The notes: a model not told the origin generated them from the sequence alone. A stretch of 64,000 nucleotides of DNA from Natrinema salinisoli (GCF_020405205.1 NZ_CP084469.1:2604001-2668000), one strand, 5' to 3'. Shown: positions 25,156-34,716, counted from the stretch's first letter. Program-made: numbers and translations.

Positions 25156-26052
25156 TCAGGGAGCGCCGACGTGCCGGTGTCTGTCGGTGAGGTACACGAT
25201 CGACGAGAGCCAGAGTGCAACGAGGAATCCGAACACGCCATCACCGGACGGATTCCCCCATCGATGAAGCGTCGCAGCAAAATAGACGAGCGCGTACCCG
25301 ATGAGCGGCGTACCGACGTACACCCAGTAGTTTGGCATCCAGTCACGTTCCACCTTTCGATGGACGATTACGGCCGTTGAGAGCGCACCGAAAGCGACGA
25401 GGGAGAGCGGGACCAGCACGAACAGTGACGCCACAGCGACGGGAGTTCCGACGCCGACGGCGGGCCACACCTCGAACGCGGAGAGCAACCCGATCGGTGC
25501 GAGGAGGACGTACGCCGCGACGTACCGCCACCGGCCGGGGCCGGCGGCGTCCGTGCTCGGTCGCAACGCTGCCCTGTCTCGCACCCGGTCCACTCGCTCG
25601 GCCAGCCACTCGCCGACTGTCGCACCGACTACCCCCAGCAGGACGAAAGCTCCGACGGCGATGACGGCCGCGATCGAGAATAGGACGACAACAGCCACGA
25701 GACTCTCGTTCAGTTCGAGCCACAGACTCGAGAGCAACGGGCGAGGCTGCCAGATCGCTGCCGGGACGGAGCCGACGAGGCCAGTGAGGACACCGGCGCG
25801 GCAGCTTTCCGACGGGCGCTTGCCGTAGCGGTATCCACCGAGGGGGCCGACCCGGTGATTCTCGGCCGATCGATCGCCGCAGTGGAATCCGACGAGTAAC
25901 CCCGCGAGGAACACGGCCGTGCCCGAAACCGACGACGGCGCTGACTCCCATGAAAGGGCGATAGTAAACGGAATCGAACCGAGCCCGACGAGAACCGCCG
26001 TTCGAAACCGTGCGGCGGTCAGATCCGCGAGGGAATTTCGGATCGGAGGCAT
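25156..26052 (-). CDS. Multipass membrane protein (DUF5518-like N-terminus)
   Basis: A 298-residue hydrophobic protein with about eight predicted membrane segments. The N-terminal third (RFRTAVLVGLGSIPFTIALSW; VFLAGLLVGFHCGDRS; RAGVLTGLVGSVPA) resembles the haloarchaeal DUF5518 families, with glycine-rich helices. The C-terminal half adds further helices and ends with a short basic tail. No transporter signature or catalytic residue is evident, so I give no function. A TATA-like box at about 26073-26080 on the minus strand supports the start at 26052. Confidence 0.75.
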   Translation of the reverse strand: MPPIRNSLADLTAARFRTAVLVGLGSIPFTIALSWESAPSSVSGTAVFLAGLLVGFHCGDRSAENHRVGPLGGYRYGKRPSESCRAGVLTGLVGSVPAAIWQPRPLLSSLWLELNESLVAVVVLFSIAAVIAVGAFVLLGVVGATVGEWLAERVDRVRDRAALRPSTDAAGPGRWRYVAAYVLLAPIGLLSAFEVWPAVGVGTPVAVASLFVLVPLSLVAFGALSTAVIVHRKVERDWMPNYWVYVGTPLIGYALVYFAATLHRWGNPSGDGVFGFLVALWLSSIVYLTDRHRHVGAP

Positions 26053-26137
26053 ATCTGTAGGGAGTTGGTATTACCTCGTATAGGTTGAAATAATGTCCAG
26101 TTCGACTCCCTGTCGACAACCGGCCGGATACGCCCGC

Positions 26138-26923
26138 TTAGCTCCGCAACAGTCCGCCGTCGATCGGGATTTCGGTTCCGTTGACGAAACTCGCCTGCGG
26201 ACTCGAGAGGAACGCGACGACGTCGCCGAGCTCCCGCGGTTCGCCGATGCGTTCCATCGGGATCTCGCTCGCCAGTTCGACGAGCCCGTCCTCGTAATCG
26301 TCGTAGGTCCCGCGCTCGACGCCGGCCTCGATGAGTTCCTCGATTCTGGGGGTTTCGATCGTGCCCGGCAGGACTGCGTTCGCCCGGATGTCCGGCGCGA
26401 ACTCCCGGGAGACCGTCTTGACCAGTCCGATCACGCCCCGCCGCACCGAGTTCGAGAGCAGCAGTCCGTCCGCGACCTCCTGTACCGTCCGCGAGGTGAT
26501 GCAGGTGATCGATCCGTACTCGGACTCGAGGAGGTGGTCGTGCGCTTCCTCGATGGTCCAGACGACGCTCATCACCAGCAGATCGTAGGCCTGGTACCAG
26601 TCCTGTTCGTCGGTCTCGCGGAAGGTCGTACTGGGCGGGCCGCCCGAGGAGGTGACGAGGTGGTCGATCCCGCCGAACGCGTCGACCGTCTCGCTCACGA
26701 GGTGTGAGACGTCGGCGGGGTCCGTGAGGTCCGTCTGAACGGCGATGACGTCGCCCGTCGCCGTTTCAGCGAGTTCGTCGCGGGCGTCCTCGAGTCGTTT
26801 CTCGTCCCGACCGCAGATCGCGACGTTCGCACCCCCCTCGGCGAGCGCCTGAGCGCTCGCGAATCCCAGACCGCTCGAGGAGGCCGTTACCAGTGCGCTG
26901 TTCCCGTCGAGGTCGAAGTCCAT
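26138..26923 (-). CDS. SDR-family protein with altered catalytic Tyr/Lys
   Basis: A 261-residue short-chain dehydrogenase/reductase fold. The NADP-binding TASSSGLGFASA loop is at 13-24, DLTDPADV follows, and the C-terminal PIDGGLLRS is typical of FabG-like proteins. Ser144 is in place, but the YxxxK pair expected 13 residues later is Ser157 and Arg161 (SNSVRRGVIGL). It is therefore a non-classical SDR; either it uses another mechanism or it binds without redox. The start at 26923 (MDFDLDGNSA) suits the family better than the in-frame ATG at 26950. Confidence 0.88.
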   Translation of the reverse strand: MDFDLDGNSALVTASSSGLGFASAQALAEGGANVAICGRDEKRLEDARDELAETATGDVIAVQTDLTDPADVSHLVSETVDAFGGIDHLVTSSGGPPSTTFRETDEQDWYQAYDLLVMSVVWTIEEAHDHLLESEYGSITCITSRTVQEVADGLLLSNSVRRGVIGLVKTVSREFAPDIRANAVLPGTIETPRIEELIEAGVERGTYDDYEDGLVELASEIPMERIGEPRELGDVVAFLSSPQASFVNGTEIPIDGGLLRS

Positions 26924-27039
26924 ACCGGAGTCGACGGCGGGGCCGTACAAATCAGTCGGGGAATCGGATGGGCCTCACTGTGAGCGGCGATCAGAGATCG
27001 GTGTGTTATAGGTCGGCGAGCGCAGAGGCGTTAGCAACC

Positions 27040-27363
27040 ATGTCGTGGCCGCTCCTGTTCGTCGCGGGACTGTTCGAAATCGCGTGGGCGATCGGGCTGG
27101 CGTATTCGGAGGGGTTCTCGAAACCGTTGCCGACGGTCGGAACGGTCATCGCGATGGTCGTGAGTCTGATCCTGTTGGGCCAGGCCGTCGAAGACATCCC
27201 CATCGGAACGGCCTACGCGGTCTGGACCGGGATCGGGGCGGTCGGGACGGCAGCGCTCGGGATCGTGCTGTTCGACGAAGCGGTCACGACCGCCCGGCTG
27301 GCGTTCATCGGGGTCATCGTCGTCGGAATCGTCGGCCTCCATTTCGTCTCGGCGGGCCACTGA
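27040..27363 (+). CDS. Small multidrug resistance (SMR) transporter, Gdx/SugE-like
   Basis: A 107-residue protein with four membrane helices. The essential Glu of SMR proteins is in helix 1 (LFEIAWAIGLAYSEGF), and the helix 3 segment IGTAYAVWTGIGAVG is highly conserved. The WAIGL motif is closer to the Gdx (guanidinium exporter, formerly SugE) branch than to EmrE. It would work as an antiparallel dimer exporting guanidinium or small cations against protons. No guanidine riboswitch is visible upstream. The ATG at 27040 gives the standard family length. Confidence 0.9.
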   Translation: MSWPLLFVAGLFEIAWAIGLAYSEGFSKPLPTVGTVIAMVVSLILLGQAVEDIPIGTAYAVWTGIGAVGTAALGIVLFDEAVTTARLAFIGVIVVGIVGLHFVSAGH

Positions 27364-27423
27364 GGGCGCGACGCCGACTGCTGCGCCACTACACGGAGAC
27401 ACGGAGCTCCAACGGTATCGCTC

Positions 27424-27882
27424 TCAATCCTGATGGCGAACGCGAACCATTCCTTCCGACGTCACTCCGACGATCAGCGGCGTCGACACCTGCCGACCGG
27501 TGACGGCCGACCCAGCGGCGTCGCTGACGACTTTCATCAGGTCCGGCGCGGTGTGATCGACTTTGACCCCCGCCTCGTCGCAGGCGGCGTAGACCAATTG
27601 CGGGACGTCGTAGAGATCGGTGCCGGACGGGACGCGAACCCGAACCGGCGCCCGGAGCGCCTCCGCGAACGCGACCGTCTCGCGAGCCTTCGCGACGTTC
27701 TCGCGGGCACTGGACTCGATCGAGGAGACGTTCGCCCGCGAGGTCCCGAGCGCCTCGGCGATGTCGGCCTGCGAGACGTCGCGTTCGCGCAACGCGAGGA
27801 CCTGTGCCTGTCGGTACGTCAGGACGCTGGTCTCGGGATCGAACCCGATCTCTTCGAGGAGCTCCTCGACGTCGTCGATCAC
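27424..27882 (-). CDS. Tfx family DNA-binding regulator
   Basis: A 152-residue Tfx protein, starting at a GTG (27882). The N-terminal helix-turn-helix includes TYRQAQVLALRERDVSQADIAEALGTSRANVSSIE, followed by a helix rich in Ala/Arg and a C-terminal domain with PSGTDLYDVPQLVYAACDEAGV, conserved in the family. Tfx was first described in Methanothermobacter as an activator of the formylmethanofuran dehydrogenase operon; in haloarchaea the targets are unknown. GGAGG on the minus strand lies about 11 nt before the GTG. It is divergent from moxR, 172 nt between the starts, so moxR is a candidate target. Confidence 0.85.
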   Translation of the reverse strand: MIDDVEELLEEIGFDPETSVLTYRQAQVLALRERDVSQADIAEALGTSRANVSSIESSARENVAKARETVAFAEALRAPVRVRVPSGTDLYDVPQLVYAACDEAGVKVDHTAPDLMKVVSDAAGSAVTGRQVSTPLIVGVTSEGMVRVRHQD

Positions 27883-28022
27883 GGTGCGATTCCCCCTCCG
27901 GAACCGCAGACTCCCGTATGCATACGAATACCTAGCCCTCGGCGGGATCATAGCTTCCACGGTCCCGGAACCGACGTTCTCCCGATCCCTCGGTCCGACG
28001 GGGATCGACCTATCGGCCGGAC

Positions 28023-28030
28023 TGTATATG
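28023..28030 (+). promoter_or_regulatory. TATA-like box of moxR
   Basis: TGTATATG lies 25-32 nt before the ATG at 28055. It contains the alternative in-frame ATG at 28028, so the true start is more likely 28055 with a leaderless mRNA. Confidence 0.6.
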
Positions 28031-28054
28031 GTGGTCGGGCGATTCACCCGGTGT

Positions 28055-29008
28055 ATGAACGTTTCTGCGGCCGCCGAGACCTGTTCGGCCGTCCTCACGG
28101 AGATTCAGACCGCAGTCATCGGCGAGCAACGACGCTTCGAGACCATCCTCACTGCGATCGTCGGGAACGGGCACGTCCTCCTCGAGGACGTCCCCGGGAC
28201 CGGCAAGACGCTCACGGCGCAGTCCCTGGCCACGGCGCTGGATCTCGACTTCAAGCGGATCCAGTTCACGCCGGACCTGCTCCCGGCCGATATCACCGGC
28301 ACGCACGTCTACGACGAACACGCCGGCGAGTTCGAGTTCGAGGAGGGACCCATCTTCACGAACGTCGTCCTGGCCGACGAGATCAACCGCGCGCCGCCGA
28401 AGACCCAGGCCGCCCTGCTCGAGGCGATGGGCGAAAAGCAGGTTTCGATCGGCGGCGAAACCCGCGAACTGCCGGAGCCGTTCTTCGTCATCGCGACGCA
28501 GAATCCCGTCGAGCAGGAAGGGACCTTCCCCCTCCCCGAGGCACAGGTCGACCGGTTCATGATCAAGACGACGATGGGGTACCCCGACCGGGACGGCGAA
28601 CTCGAGTTGATCAGTCGCCGCGCGGACAGACGGGCCCGGACCCCCGACGTCGGCAGCGTCGTCGATCGCGACGCGGTGCTCGACCTCCAGACCGTTCCCG
28701 AGTCGGTCACCGTCGATCCGGCCCTGCAGGAGTATCTGGTGGACGTCGCTCGAGCGACCCGCGAGGACGAGCGCGTCGAGGTCGGGATCTCGCCGCGGGG
28801 TCTCCAGCGGCTGTTCGAGGCGAGTCGCGCCCGGGCGACGATCGCGGGTCGCGACTACGTCGCCCCGGAAGACGTTCACGCGGTCGTCCATCCCGTGCTG
28901 GACCACCGGATCGTCCTGACGACGGAGGCCGACGTCCGCGACGTCGATCCGGGGTCGATCGTCGAGGGCGCGCTGAACAGCGTTCCCGTCCCGTCGATGG
29001 AGAACTGA
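28055..29008 (+). CDS. MoxR family AAA ATPase
   Basis: A 317-residue MoxR-type AAA+ ATPase. Walker A VPGTGKT is at 46-52, then FTPDLLPADITG, Walker B VLADEINRAPPKTQ, sensor 1 ATQNPVEQEGTFPLPEAQVDRF and a C-terminal lid. MoxR ATPases act as chaperones for assembly or metal insertion, usually with DUF58 and DUF4129 partners in one operon. Here those partners (30873-35977) are on the other strand, separated by two unrelated genes. The start was fixed by the TATA-like box. Confidence 0.93.
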   Translation: MNVSAAAETCSAVLTEIQTAVIGEQRRFETILTAIVGNGHVLLEDVPGTGKTLTAQSLATALDLDFKRIQFTPDLLPADITGTHVYDEHAGEFEFEEGPIFTNVVLADEINRAPPKTQAALLEAMGEKQVSIGGETRELPEPFFVIATQNPVEQEGTFPLPEAQVDRFMIKTTMGYPDRDGELELISRRADRRARTPDVGSVVDRDAVLDLQTVPESVTVDPALQEYLVDVARATREDERVEVGISPRGLQRLFEASRARATIAGRDYVAPEDVHAVVHPVLDHRIVLTTEADVRDVDPGSIVEGALNSVPVPSMEN

Positions 29009-29082
29009 GAGCTACATCGGCGCTCGTTCGACTACACCGATAAGATCGGCTCGAGCCGTCGCGTACGGTCTCTCGTCGTGTC

Positions 29083-29676
29083 CTATCGCTCGAATCGGAT
29101 CGCGTAGTGATACGGCGGCAACTCGACGAGTTCCGTCGCGTCGAACTCGGCCGCATCTCGCACGATACCCGCCGTTTCGTCGGGGGATATCCGCAGTTCG
29201 GTCGGCGGGCCTCTCGGCTCGTCCGCGACGGTAGTCGTTTCGCGGGGCAAGTCGTGCCAGTTGATGATGACGAACTGGCCGCCGGGACGGATCGCTTCGA
29301 ACGCCTGTTCGACGAAGCGCGACCTGTCTTCGATCCCGTGAAACGTGTTCGCCACCACGAGCGCGTCGACGGGCTCCGGGAGGTGCCGCGTCAGTTCTCG
29401 AGCATCACCCCGAAGCGTCACGACGTTCTCGATCTTCTGTCGCTCGGCGAGCGCGGTGAGTTCGTCCAGCAGCGACTCGTCGATATCGAGCGCGTACACC
29501 GAATTCGGTTCGGTGATCCGGGCTGCGGGTAACGAGAAATACCCGTTCCCACAGGCGATCTCGGCTACCGTGTCGCCGGACGCGACCCCGAGGCGACGGA
29601 GGGTCGCACCGGGAGTCGGCCACAGCCGCCCCCACCAATCCCAGTCCGGTTGTCCCGTGTTCTGGAACGTATCCAT
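29083..29676 (-). CDS. Class I SAM-dependent methyltransferase
   Basis: A 197-residue methyltransferase. The SAM-binding loop is EIACGNGYFSLPAA (about 39-52), followed by YALDIDESLLDEL, GDARELTR and VVANTFHGIEDR. The GNGYFSLP variant of the Gly motif is close to small-molecule methyltransferases of the UbiE type. The substrate cannot be told from sequence. It sits between moxR and the metallo-beta-lactamase gene, with no operon link to either obvious. Confidence 0.85.
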   Translation of the reverse strand: MDTFQNTGQPDWDWWGRLWPTPGATLRRLGVASGDTVAEIACGNGYFSLPAARITEPNSVYALDIDESLLDELTALAERQKIENVVTLRGDARELTRHLPEPVDALVVANTFHGIEDRSRFVEQAFEAIRPGGQFVIINWHDLPRETTTVADEPRGPPTELRISPDETAGIVRDAAEFDATELVELPPYHYAIRFER

Positions 29677-29790
29677 GCTACCGATTCAACGTATACTCGT
29701 AATAGTGACTCGGTCGTCAGAGATACCGGTACGCACGACGAGAGCGCGGTCGAACCGTGGACTACTGCGGCGAGAGTACCGAAACCCGTG

Positions 29791-30783
29791 TCAGTACTCG
29801 AGTTCCCAGCGCTCCTCCTCCGTCGCCGCGAGTTCCTCGGAAACGCCGTCGGCGAGCCGATATTCGCGTCCCTCGCGGACCACGGTCCCCGCCCGCTCGA
29901 GGTGTTCCAGATGTGCGTACGACTCGCCGGGGCCGTGGAGGATGTGGATGCCCTCGAGATCGCCGAACAGGTCGGCGCTGACCGTCCAGGTGTCACAGGG
30001 ACCGAGTCTGTCGAGTGCGTCGAGGACGCGCCACGAGCGCTCCTCGTGGTGGTCGATGATGTACTGCGCGCGGTCGGCCGGGTCGTCGATCGGATCGCGA
30101 TGCCCGGGCCACGCGCGTTCGTACTCGGCGTCGACGATCCCCTGCAGCGCGCGGAGATACTTCTCGAGCGGGTTCTCGACGCGGACGTCTGCGCCGCCAA
30201 CGTTGGGGGTATAGACGGGGAGCAGTGCGTCACCGGAGAACACCTGCCGTTCGCCCTCGAGATCCGCCTCGAACATACTGAGGCCGGCAGCGTGGCCGGA
30301 CGTGTGGACGACCTCGAGTTCGGTGTCGCCGACCGAGAAGACGTCGCCGTCCTCGAAGGTCGTCACGGTCGGCGCCTCGACCGTCGTCTCGCCGTCCGCC
30401 ATCCGCTCGAGGAGCACCGCCTGCTGGTCCTCGGGCATCCCCCACTCGTCGAAGTACCGCTTCTGGCGGTCGTGCATCTCCTCCCAGGCGTCCTCGTCGC
30501 CCTCGACGAGCGCGGCGTCGTCCGCGTGGACGTACACCTCGGCCCCGCTTTCGGCCTGGATCTCGCCGGCCAGCCCGCAGTGATCGTGGTGCCAGTGGGT
30601 GAGGAAGATCCGGTCGACGTCCGCGAACGCGAGGCCGCGGTCAGCGAAGGCCGCCTCGAGTTGCTCGCGGGTCGTCGCCATCCAGTCGCCCGTATCGATC
30701 AGTACCGTCTCCCGCCCGTCGGCAAAGAGGTAGGCGTTGTTGTCTCCCTCGAACGCCGAGTTCGAGAGCGAAATGCGCTCCAT
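29791..30783 (-). CDS. Metallo-beta-lactamase fold hydrolase
   Basis: A 330-residue MBL-fold protein. The metal motif HxHxDH is at residues 63-68 (THWHHDHCG); further ligands are the His of HTSGHAAG, the Asp of FSGDALLP and the His of WPGHRDP. The C-terminal part (about 250-330) is a winged-helix-like domain seen in LACTB2-like and haloarchaeal homologues. Substrates of this group vary from thioesters to RNA, so none is assigned. The start at 30783 (MERISLSNS) was chosen as the start of the fold. Confidence 0.9.
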   Translation of the reverse strand: MERISLSNSAFEGDNNAYLFADGRETVLIDTGDWMATTREQLEAAFADRGLAFADVDRIFLTHWHHDHCGLAGEIQAESGAEVYVHADDAALVEGDEDAWEEMHDRQKRYFDEWGMPEDQQAVLLERMADGETTVEAPTVTTFEDGDVFSVGDTELEVVHTSGHAAGLSMFEADLEGERQVFSGDALLPVYTPNVGGADVRVENPLEKYLRALQGIVDAEYERAWPGHRDPIDDPADRAQYIIDHHEERSWRVLDALDRLGPCDTWTVSADLFGDLEGIHILHGPGESYAHLEHLERAGTVVREGREYRLADGVSEELAATEEERWELEY

Positions 30784-30872
30784 GCACCCACGTCTCACGG
30801 GGATCGAGAAAACGTTGTGTAAAGCGGAACGTCGCGAACGGGGGACCGGTACTCGACCGGTCACCCGGCCCG

Positions 30873-32564
30873 CTACCCGCGAAGGGTCCAGGCCACGAGC
30901 ACGACCGCGAGTAGGCCCGTTCCGACGGAGACGGCCGCGAGTGCCGGATGGGAAACCGACGGACCGGTCGCGCTCCAGCGATAGAGGACGATAGTCCCGC
31001 CCGCGACCACACCGCCGGCGAGTATCGTCCCGCCGACGTGGACGAGTTCCGCCCGCATCGTCGCCGCGTCGCGGCCGAGTTCCGTCCGAATCCCGTCGGC
31101 GTACTCGCCGATATCCCACAGGACGAACGCCCCCGCGGTCGTCCAGATCGCCGGCTCGAGTCGGCCGTTGATGGCGAGGCCGACCGCTAACGCGAACACC
31201 GCACCCGCAGCGAGCGCGGCACCGGTCGCTCGCCCGGGAAGCAGCCGCACCGCTCGCAGCATCGTGACGGTCCACAGGAGCGACGAGAGCGAACTCAGCG
31301 CGAGGACCAGCACGCCCGCAACGAGCACGAGCGGCGGGACCGAGGTGAGGAACTCGAGGACCGACGGCGGAGCCCGCCCCGCGAGCGCCGTCTGGAGGAT
31401 GCCCCGAAGGTCCGCCTCGGCCGCCGGGTCGGCGAGCGCTGTCGCGAGGACGAGCGCGACGAGCCCGCCGCCGACCATCGGCGCGACCATTCGGGCCACC
31501 ACGATGGCTGGTCCCCGGCCGAGAATTCCACGAAGCCGCTCGAGAGAGACGAGTCCGAGGGCGACCGCCGCGAGGGCGACCAGCGCCGATCTGATCCCCG
31601 GTGTCGTAACGAGCGTCGCCAGCCCGTCACCGGCCGGGGCCGGCAGCGCCGCCCGAAGTTCGACGGGCGTCACCGGCGGCGTGCCGAACTGCTCGACGAT
31701 CAGCGGGGCGGCGACTGCGGCGACGGTCAGCACGATCGCAGCGCGAGTCGCGAGCGAACAGCCCCGACGGAGCCCGTCGACGGCCGCAGCCAGCGCGTCG
31801 CGGCGATCCGGCGGCACGAGTCGCTCGGCGGGAACCGCCGCGAGCGCCCGGCTCGAGAGAACGGCCGCGACGAGCACCAGTCCGGTAAACGAGACGACCG
31901 CGAGCGATCCCTCGGGCGTAATCAGCTCGTCCTGGATCACGCCGAGAACGTCCGCGGCGGCTGCCACGGCGCGATCGCGGAGATCGGCCCGCGGAAGGAT
32001 CGGGAGGACGACGACGGCGACGACTCCGCTCGTCGCGAGCATCGTTCCCGTCGAACCGCGTCGGACGCCGCCACGGCCGAATTGCTGCCAGGAGACCAGC
32101 CCCGCGGCGACGGACGCGACGACGAGGACCCAGACGGCACCGCCGGCGATCACCCCCACGCTCGAGGACGTGAGCACGAGCACGCCAGCGAGGAGTAGCG
32201 GCGACGAAACCAGGACGGCGACCGGCACCGCGACGACGCCGCCGAGACCCCGCACGAGGGGGCGCTCGCTCGCGAGGAAGACGGTCGTCAGCGCCGCTGC
32301 AAACCCGGCTCCCATCGCCAGCGCGGCGAGCCGACCGCCGACGAGCGTCGTTCCGACGGCGAGTCCGATCGCCAGCGTACAACAGAGCATCGCGACGTCG
32401 CTCGCCGTCGGCTGGCGGAGCGTCCGTCGAACGCCGCGGACCGCCGACTCGAGCGTGTCGCGCGCGGTTTCGAGAGCTACCGTTCGCGTCGTTCCCGACT
32501 CGTCTCCGTCGAATCCCCTATACTCGTTTCGATCCCCAGTTCCGGTGAGCGCGTCGTTCGTCAT
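30873..32564 (-). CDS. DUF7519-type multipass membrane protein of the MoxR/DUF58 locus
   Basis: A 563-residue protein with about fourteen hydrophobic segments rich in Ala, Val and Gly, preceded by a polar N-terminus of about 55 residues. It resembles the haloarchaeal membrane protein recalled as DUF7519. Its ATG overlaps the stop of the DUF58 gene by 4 nt, placing it last in the operon DUF4129-DUF7269-DUF58-DUF7519. No transporter or enzyme motif is visible. By context it probably works in the membrane complex served by MoxR. Confidence 0.8.
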   Translation of the reverse strand: MTNDALTGTGDRNEYRGFDGDESGTTRTVALETARDTLESAVRGVRRTLRQPTASDVAMLCCTLAIGLAVGTTLVGGRLAALAMGAGFAAALTTVFLASERPLVRGLGGVVAVPVAVLVSSPLLLAGVLVLTSSSVGVIAGGAVWVLVVASVAAGLVSWQQFGRGGVRRGSTGTMLATSGVVAVVVLPILPRADLRDRAVAAAADVLGVIQDELITPEGSLAVVSFTGLVLVAAVLSSRALAAVPAERLVPPDRRDALAAAVDGLRRGCSLATRAAIVLTVAAVAAPLIVEQFGTPPVTPVELRAALPAPAGDGLATLVTTPGIRSALVALAAVALGLVSLERLRGILGRGPAIVVARMVAPMVGGGLVALVLATALADPAAEADLRGILQTALAGRAPPSVLEFLTSVPPLVLVAGVLVLALSSLSSLLWTVTMLRAVRLLPGRATGAALAAGAVFALAVGLAINGRLEPAIWTTAGAFVLWDIGEYADGIRTELGRDAATMRAELVHVGGTILAGGVVAGGTIVLYRWSATGPSVSHPALAAVSVGTGLLAVVLVAWTLRG

Positions 32565-33985
32565 AGGGAACCACCGCCGGACCCGCCGGGACCGCCGCGG
32601 AACGCACGCGCCAGATCGACCGAGATCGGATCCTCGAGCTGCCAGTCGACGACGGTCGCGCCGAGCCCGCGCAGGGCGTCGACGCGGTTGGCCCGCTGGA
32701 GCCCGGCGATTCGGAGACCGGTCGAGACCGACGACGACGCGATACCGGTCGTCACGTCGGGGGAGACGACCGTCACCGCCCGTCCGCTGGTTCGCAGCGT
32801 CTCGACGAGGCCGACCGATTCGGCGTCGGAGAGCGGCGTACAGAGGACGACCTGCGCTCGCTGGGGCAGCCGTCGCTCGAGGTCGACCGCCAGCGATCGG
32901 CTGGCCATCGATTCGTCGTCTCTCGACCCGCCACCGGTCGATCCGCCGTCCGCGACGGGCTGATCGCCCGCCGGGGTCGCTCCCGATCCACCGCTACCGA
33001 TCGCCTCCTCGACGCGACTCCGGACGTCGCCGCCGGCTCCCGGTTCGATCCAGGTCTCGCCCGACAGCGTCGCCAGTCCGGTTCGGTTGCCGTCCTCGAG
33101 CGACGCGACGACGCCCCGCGAGGCGGCGTACAGCGTGAGATCGTATGAGCTCGGCCCGCCGCCGGGCAACTCGCGGTGTGCATCGGCTCGGTCGTCGATC
33201 ACGAACACGATGGTCACCGCCCGCTCCTCGCGGTACTCGACGGTCGCGAGGTCGCCCGTCCGGGCGAACCGGTGCCAGTCGATCCGGTTCATCGGGTCGC
33301 CGCGGCGGTACTCCCGGGTCGCGAAGAACTCGACACCGCTCCCGCCGTCGTCGGTCGGCGTCTGGCCGACGAACTGGATCGTCCGGTCCTGAAACGGGAA
33401 CGAATCCAGCAGCGTCTCGCAGGTGAATCCGGTATCGCCGCCGGGTGTCACCGCGTCGGTCGTGACGGCCGTCGCCGTCAGCGATCGACGCCGCACCGTC
33501 GCCGTCCCGAACGCGTACTCGCCGCGCGGCGGCGTGAGTTCGTACTCGTGGGTGACGGTCTCGCCCGGTCGAACGGCGGTCGCGAACGCGGGCGACCCGC
33601 TCGTCACCGGCACCTCGGCCGGCGGTTCGTCGACGACGCGCACGTCCGAGGCGACCCCGGACCCGTCGTTCGTCAGTGACAGCGTCACCGTGACCGACCG
33701 GCCCGGTCGCACGCGCGATTCCTCGAGGCTGCGCTCGAGGCGGAGATCCGCCCCGGAACCGCCGTCGGTATCCGTATCGCCTTCGGCACCGCCGTCTGCA
33801 TCGGATTCGTCGTCAGAACCCCCCAGGTCGGGAACCGAGCTGACCTGTCCGAGGAGGACGAACCCCAGCGCGACGACGCCGAGGAAGAACAGCGACGGAC
33901 GCCCGAGCGCCACCGCGAGCACGGCGGCGACCAGGGCGATCACGAGCGCGCCGTGCCAGCGGGCCTGACGGGTGAATTCCGTCAC
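32561..33985 (-). CDS. DUF58 domain protein
   Basis: A 474-residue protein starting at GTG (33985) that overlaps the preceding stop by 4 nt. Two hydrophobic helices (about 11-48) anchor it. An acidic linker (about 55-80) and a beta-rich DUF11-like part follow. The DUF58 signature ATREYRRGDPMNRIDWHRFARTG lies near residue 245, then a VWA-like region with VIDDRAD. DUF58 proteins accompany MoxR ATPases and have VWA-like folds that may bind metal. Gly/Ser-rich stretches interrupt the domain, a common haloarchaeal feature. Confidence 0.9.
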   Translation of the reverse strand: MTEFTRQARWHGALVIALVAAVLAVALGRPSLFFLGVVALGFVLLGQVSSVPDLGGSDDESDADGGAEGDTDTDGGSGADLRLERSLEESRVRPGRSVTVTLSLTNDGSGVASDVRVVDEPPAEVPVTSGSPAFATAVRPGETVTHEYELTPPRGEYAFGTATVRRRSLTATAVTTDAVTPGGDTGFTCETLLDSFPFQDRTIQFVGQTPTDDGGSGVEFFATREYRRGDPMNRIDWHRFARTGDLATVEYREERAVTIVFVIDDRADAHRELPGGGPSSYDLTLYAASRGVVASLEDGNRTGLATLSGETWIEPGAGGDVRSRVEEAIGSGGSGATPAGDQPVADGGSTGGGSRDDESMASRSLAVDLERRLPQRAQVVLCTPLSDAESVGLVETLRTSGRAVTVVSPDVTTGIASSSVSTGLRIAGLQRANRVDALRGLGATVVDWQLEDPISVDLARAFRGGPGGSGGGSL

Positions 33986-34716
33986 GGTGTGGCCTCCGGA
34001 TTCGAATCCGTCCCGGGACTCGTTCGATCGGTCTCCGTCGATCCCGTCTCGACCGCGACCGCCGGCGTCGACTGCACCCGGTCGATCTCCGCGATCGTCC
34101 GCTCGAGACTCCGGCGGAACGGATCGGCGGTACTCACGAGGTCGACCAGCCAGAGCCACAGCGGGGTCGACGGCCCGTCGTCGCCCCCGAGGAAGGCGGC
34201 AGCTCTCGCGTCGTCGGTCCACGTGCCGGCCTCGATCGCGGCCATTGCATCGTCTTCCGTCAGTCCGGCGCGGTTCGCGTACGCGGTCGCGGCGATCGGC
34301 CGGAGCGAGTCGACGAGTCGCTCGCGCGCCTCCTCGCGCGTCGACCGCGAGCGGTCGTCGTAGGCCGTCGCGAGTTCGAGCCGGCGATCGAACCACGCAC
34401 CGGCGACGGGATAGTCGGCAGTCGATTCGTCGAACGAGGCAGCCCCGGATTCGGCTGTCGAATCGACCAGTGGTAGCGGCGCCGACGAGAACCGAACCCG
34501 ACCGATAATTCCGAGCGACGCCGCGGCCACGACGAGCAGGCCGATCACCGCTAACACGACCGTTCCGGGATCGAGCGTCGCCAACAGCGACTCGAGCGCG
34601 GGAGCCGCCTCGAGGAGCAATCCGGGCCGAACCGACAGGATCCCCCCGACGGCGAGCAGCGCCACCGAGAGGAGCGTGACGACGGCGAGCCCGCCCGTCG
34701 ACGGGGCTCTACTCAT
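33982..34716 (-). CDS. DUF7269-type membrane protein of the MoxR/DUF58 locus
   Basis: A 244-residue protein with two N-terminal hydrophobic helices (about 8-28 and 45-70) and a soluble domain of about 150 residues. The soluble part holds AYDDRSRSTREEARERL and AYANRAGLTEDDAMAAIEAGTWTDD, a pattern shared by the haloarchaeal proteins in this position, recalled as DUF7269. The function is unknown. The start at 34716 overlaps the end of the DUF4129 gene by 8 nt; the stop overlaps the DUF58 start by 4 nt. Confidence 0.82.
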   Translation of the reverse strand: MSRAPSTGGLAVVTLLSVALLAVGGILSVRPGLLLEAAPALESLLATLDPGTVVLAVIGLLVVAAASLGIIGRVRFSSAPLPLVDSTAESGAASFDESTADYPVAGAWFDRRLELATAYDDRSRSTREEARERLVDSLRPIAATAYANRAGLTEDDAMAAIEAGTWTDDARAAAFLGGDDGPSTPLWLWLVDLVSTADPFRRSLERTIAEIDRVQSTPAVAVETGSTETDRTSPGTDSNPEATP

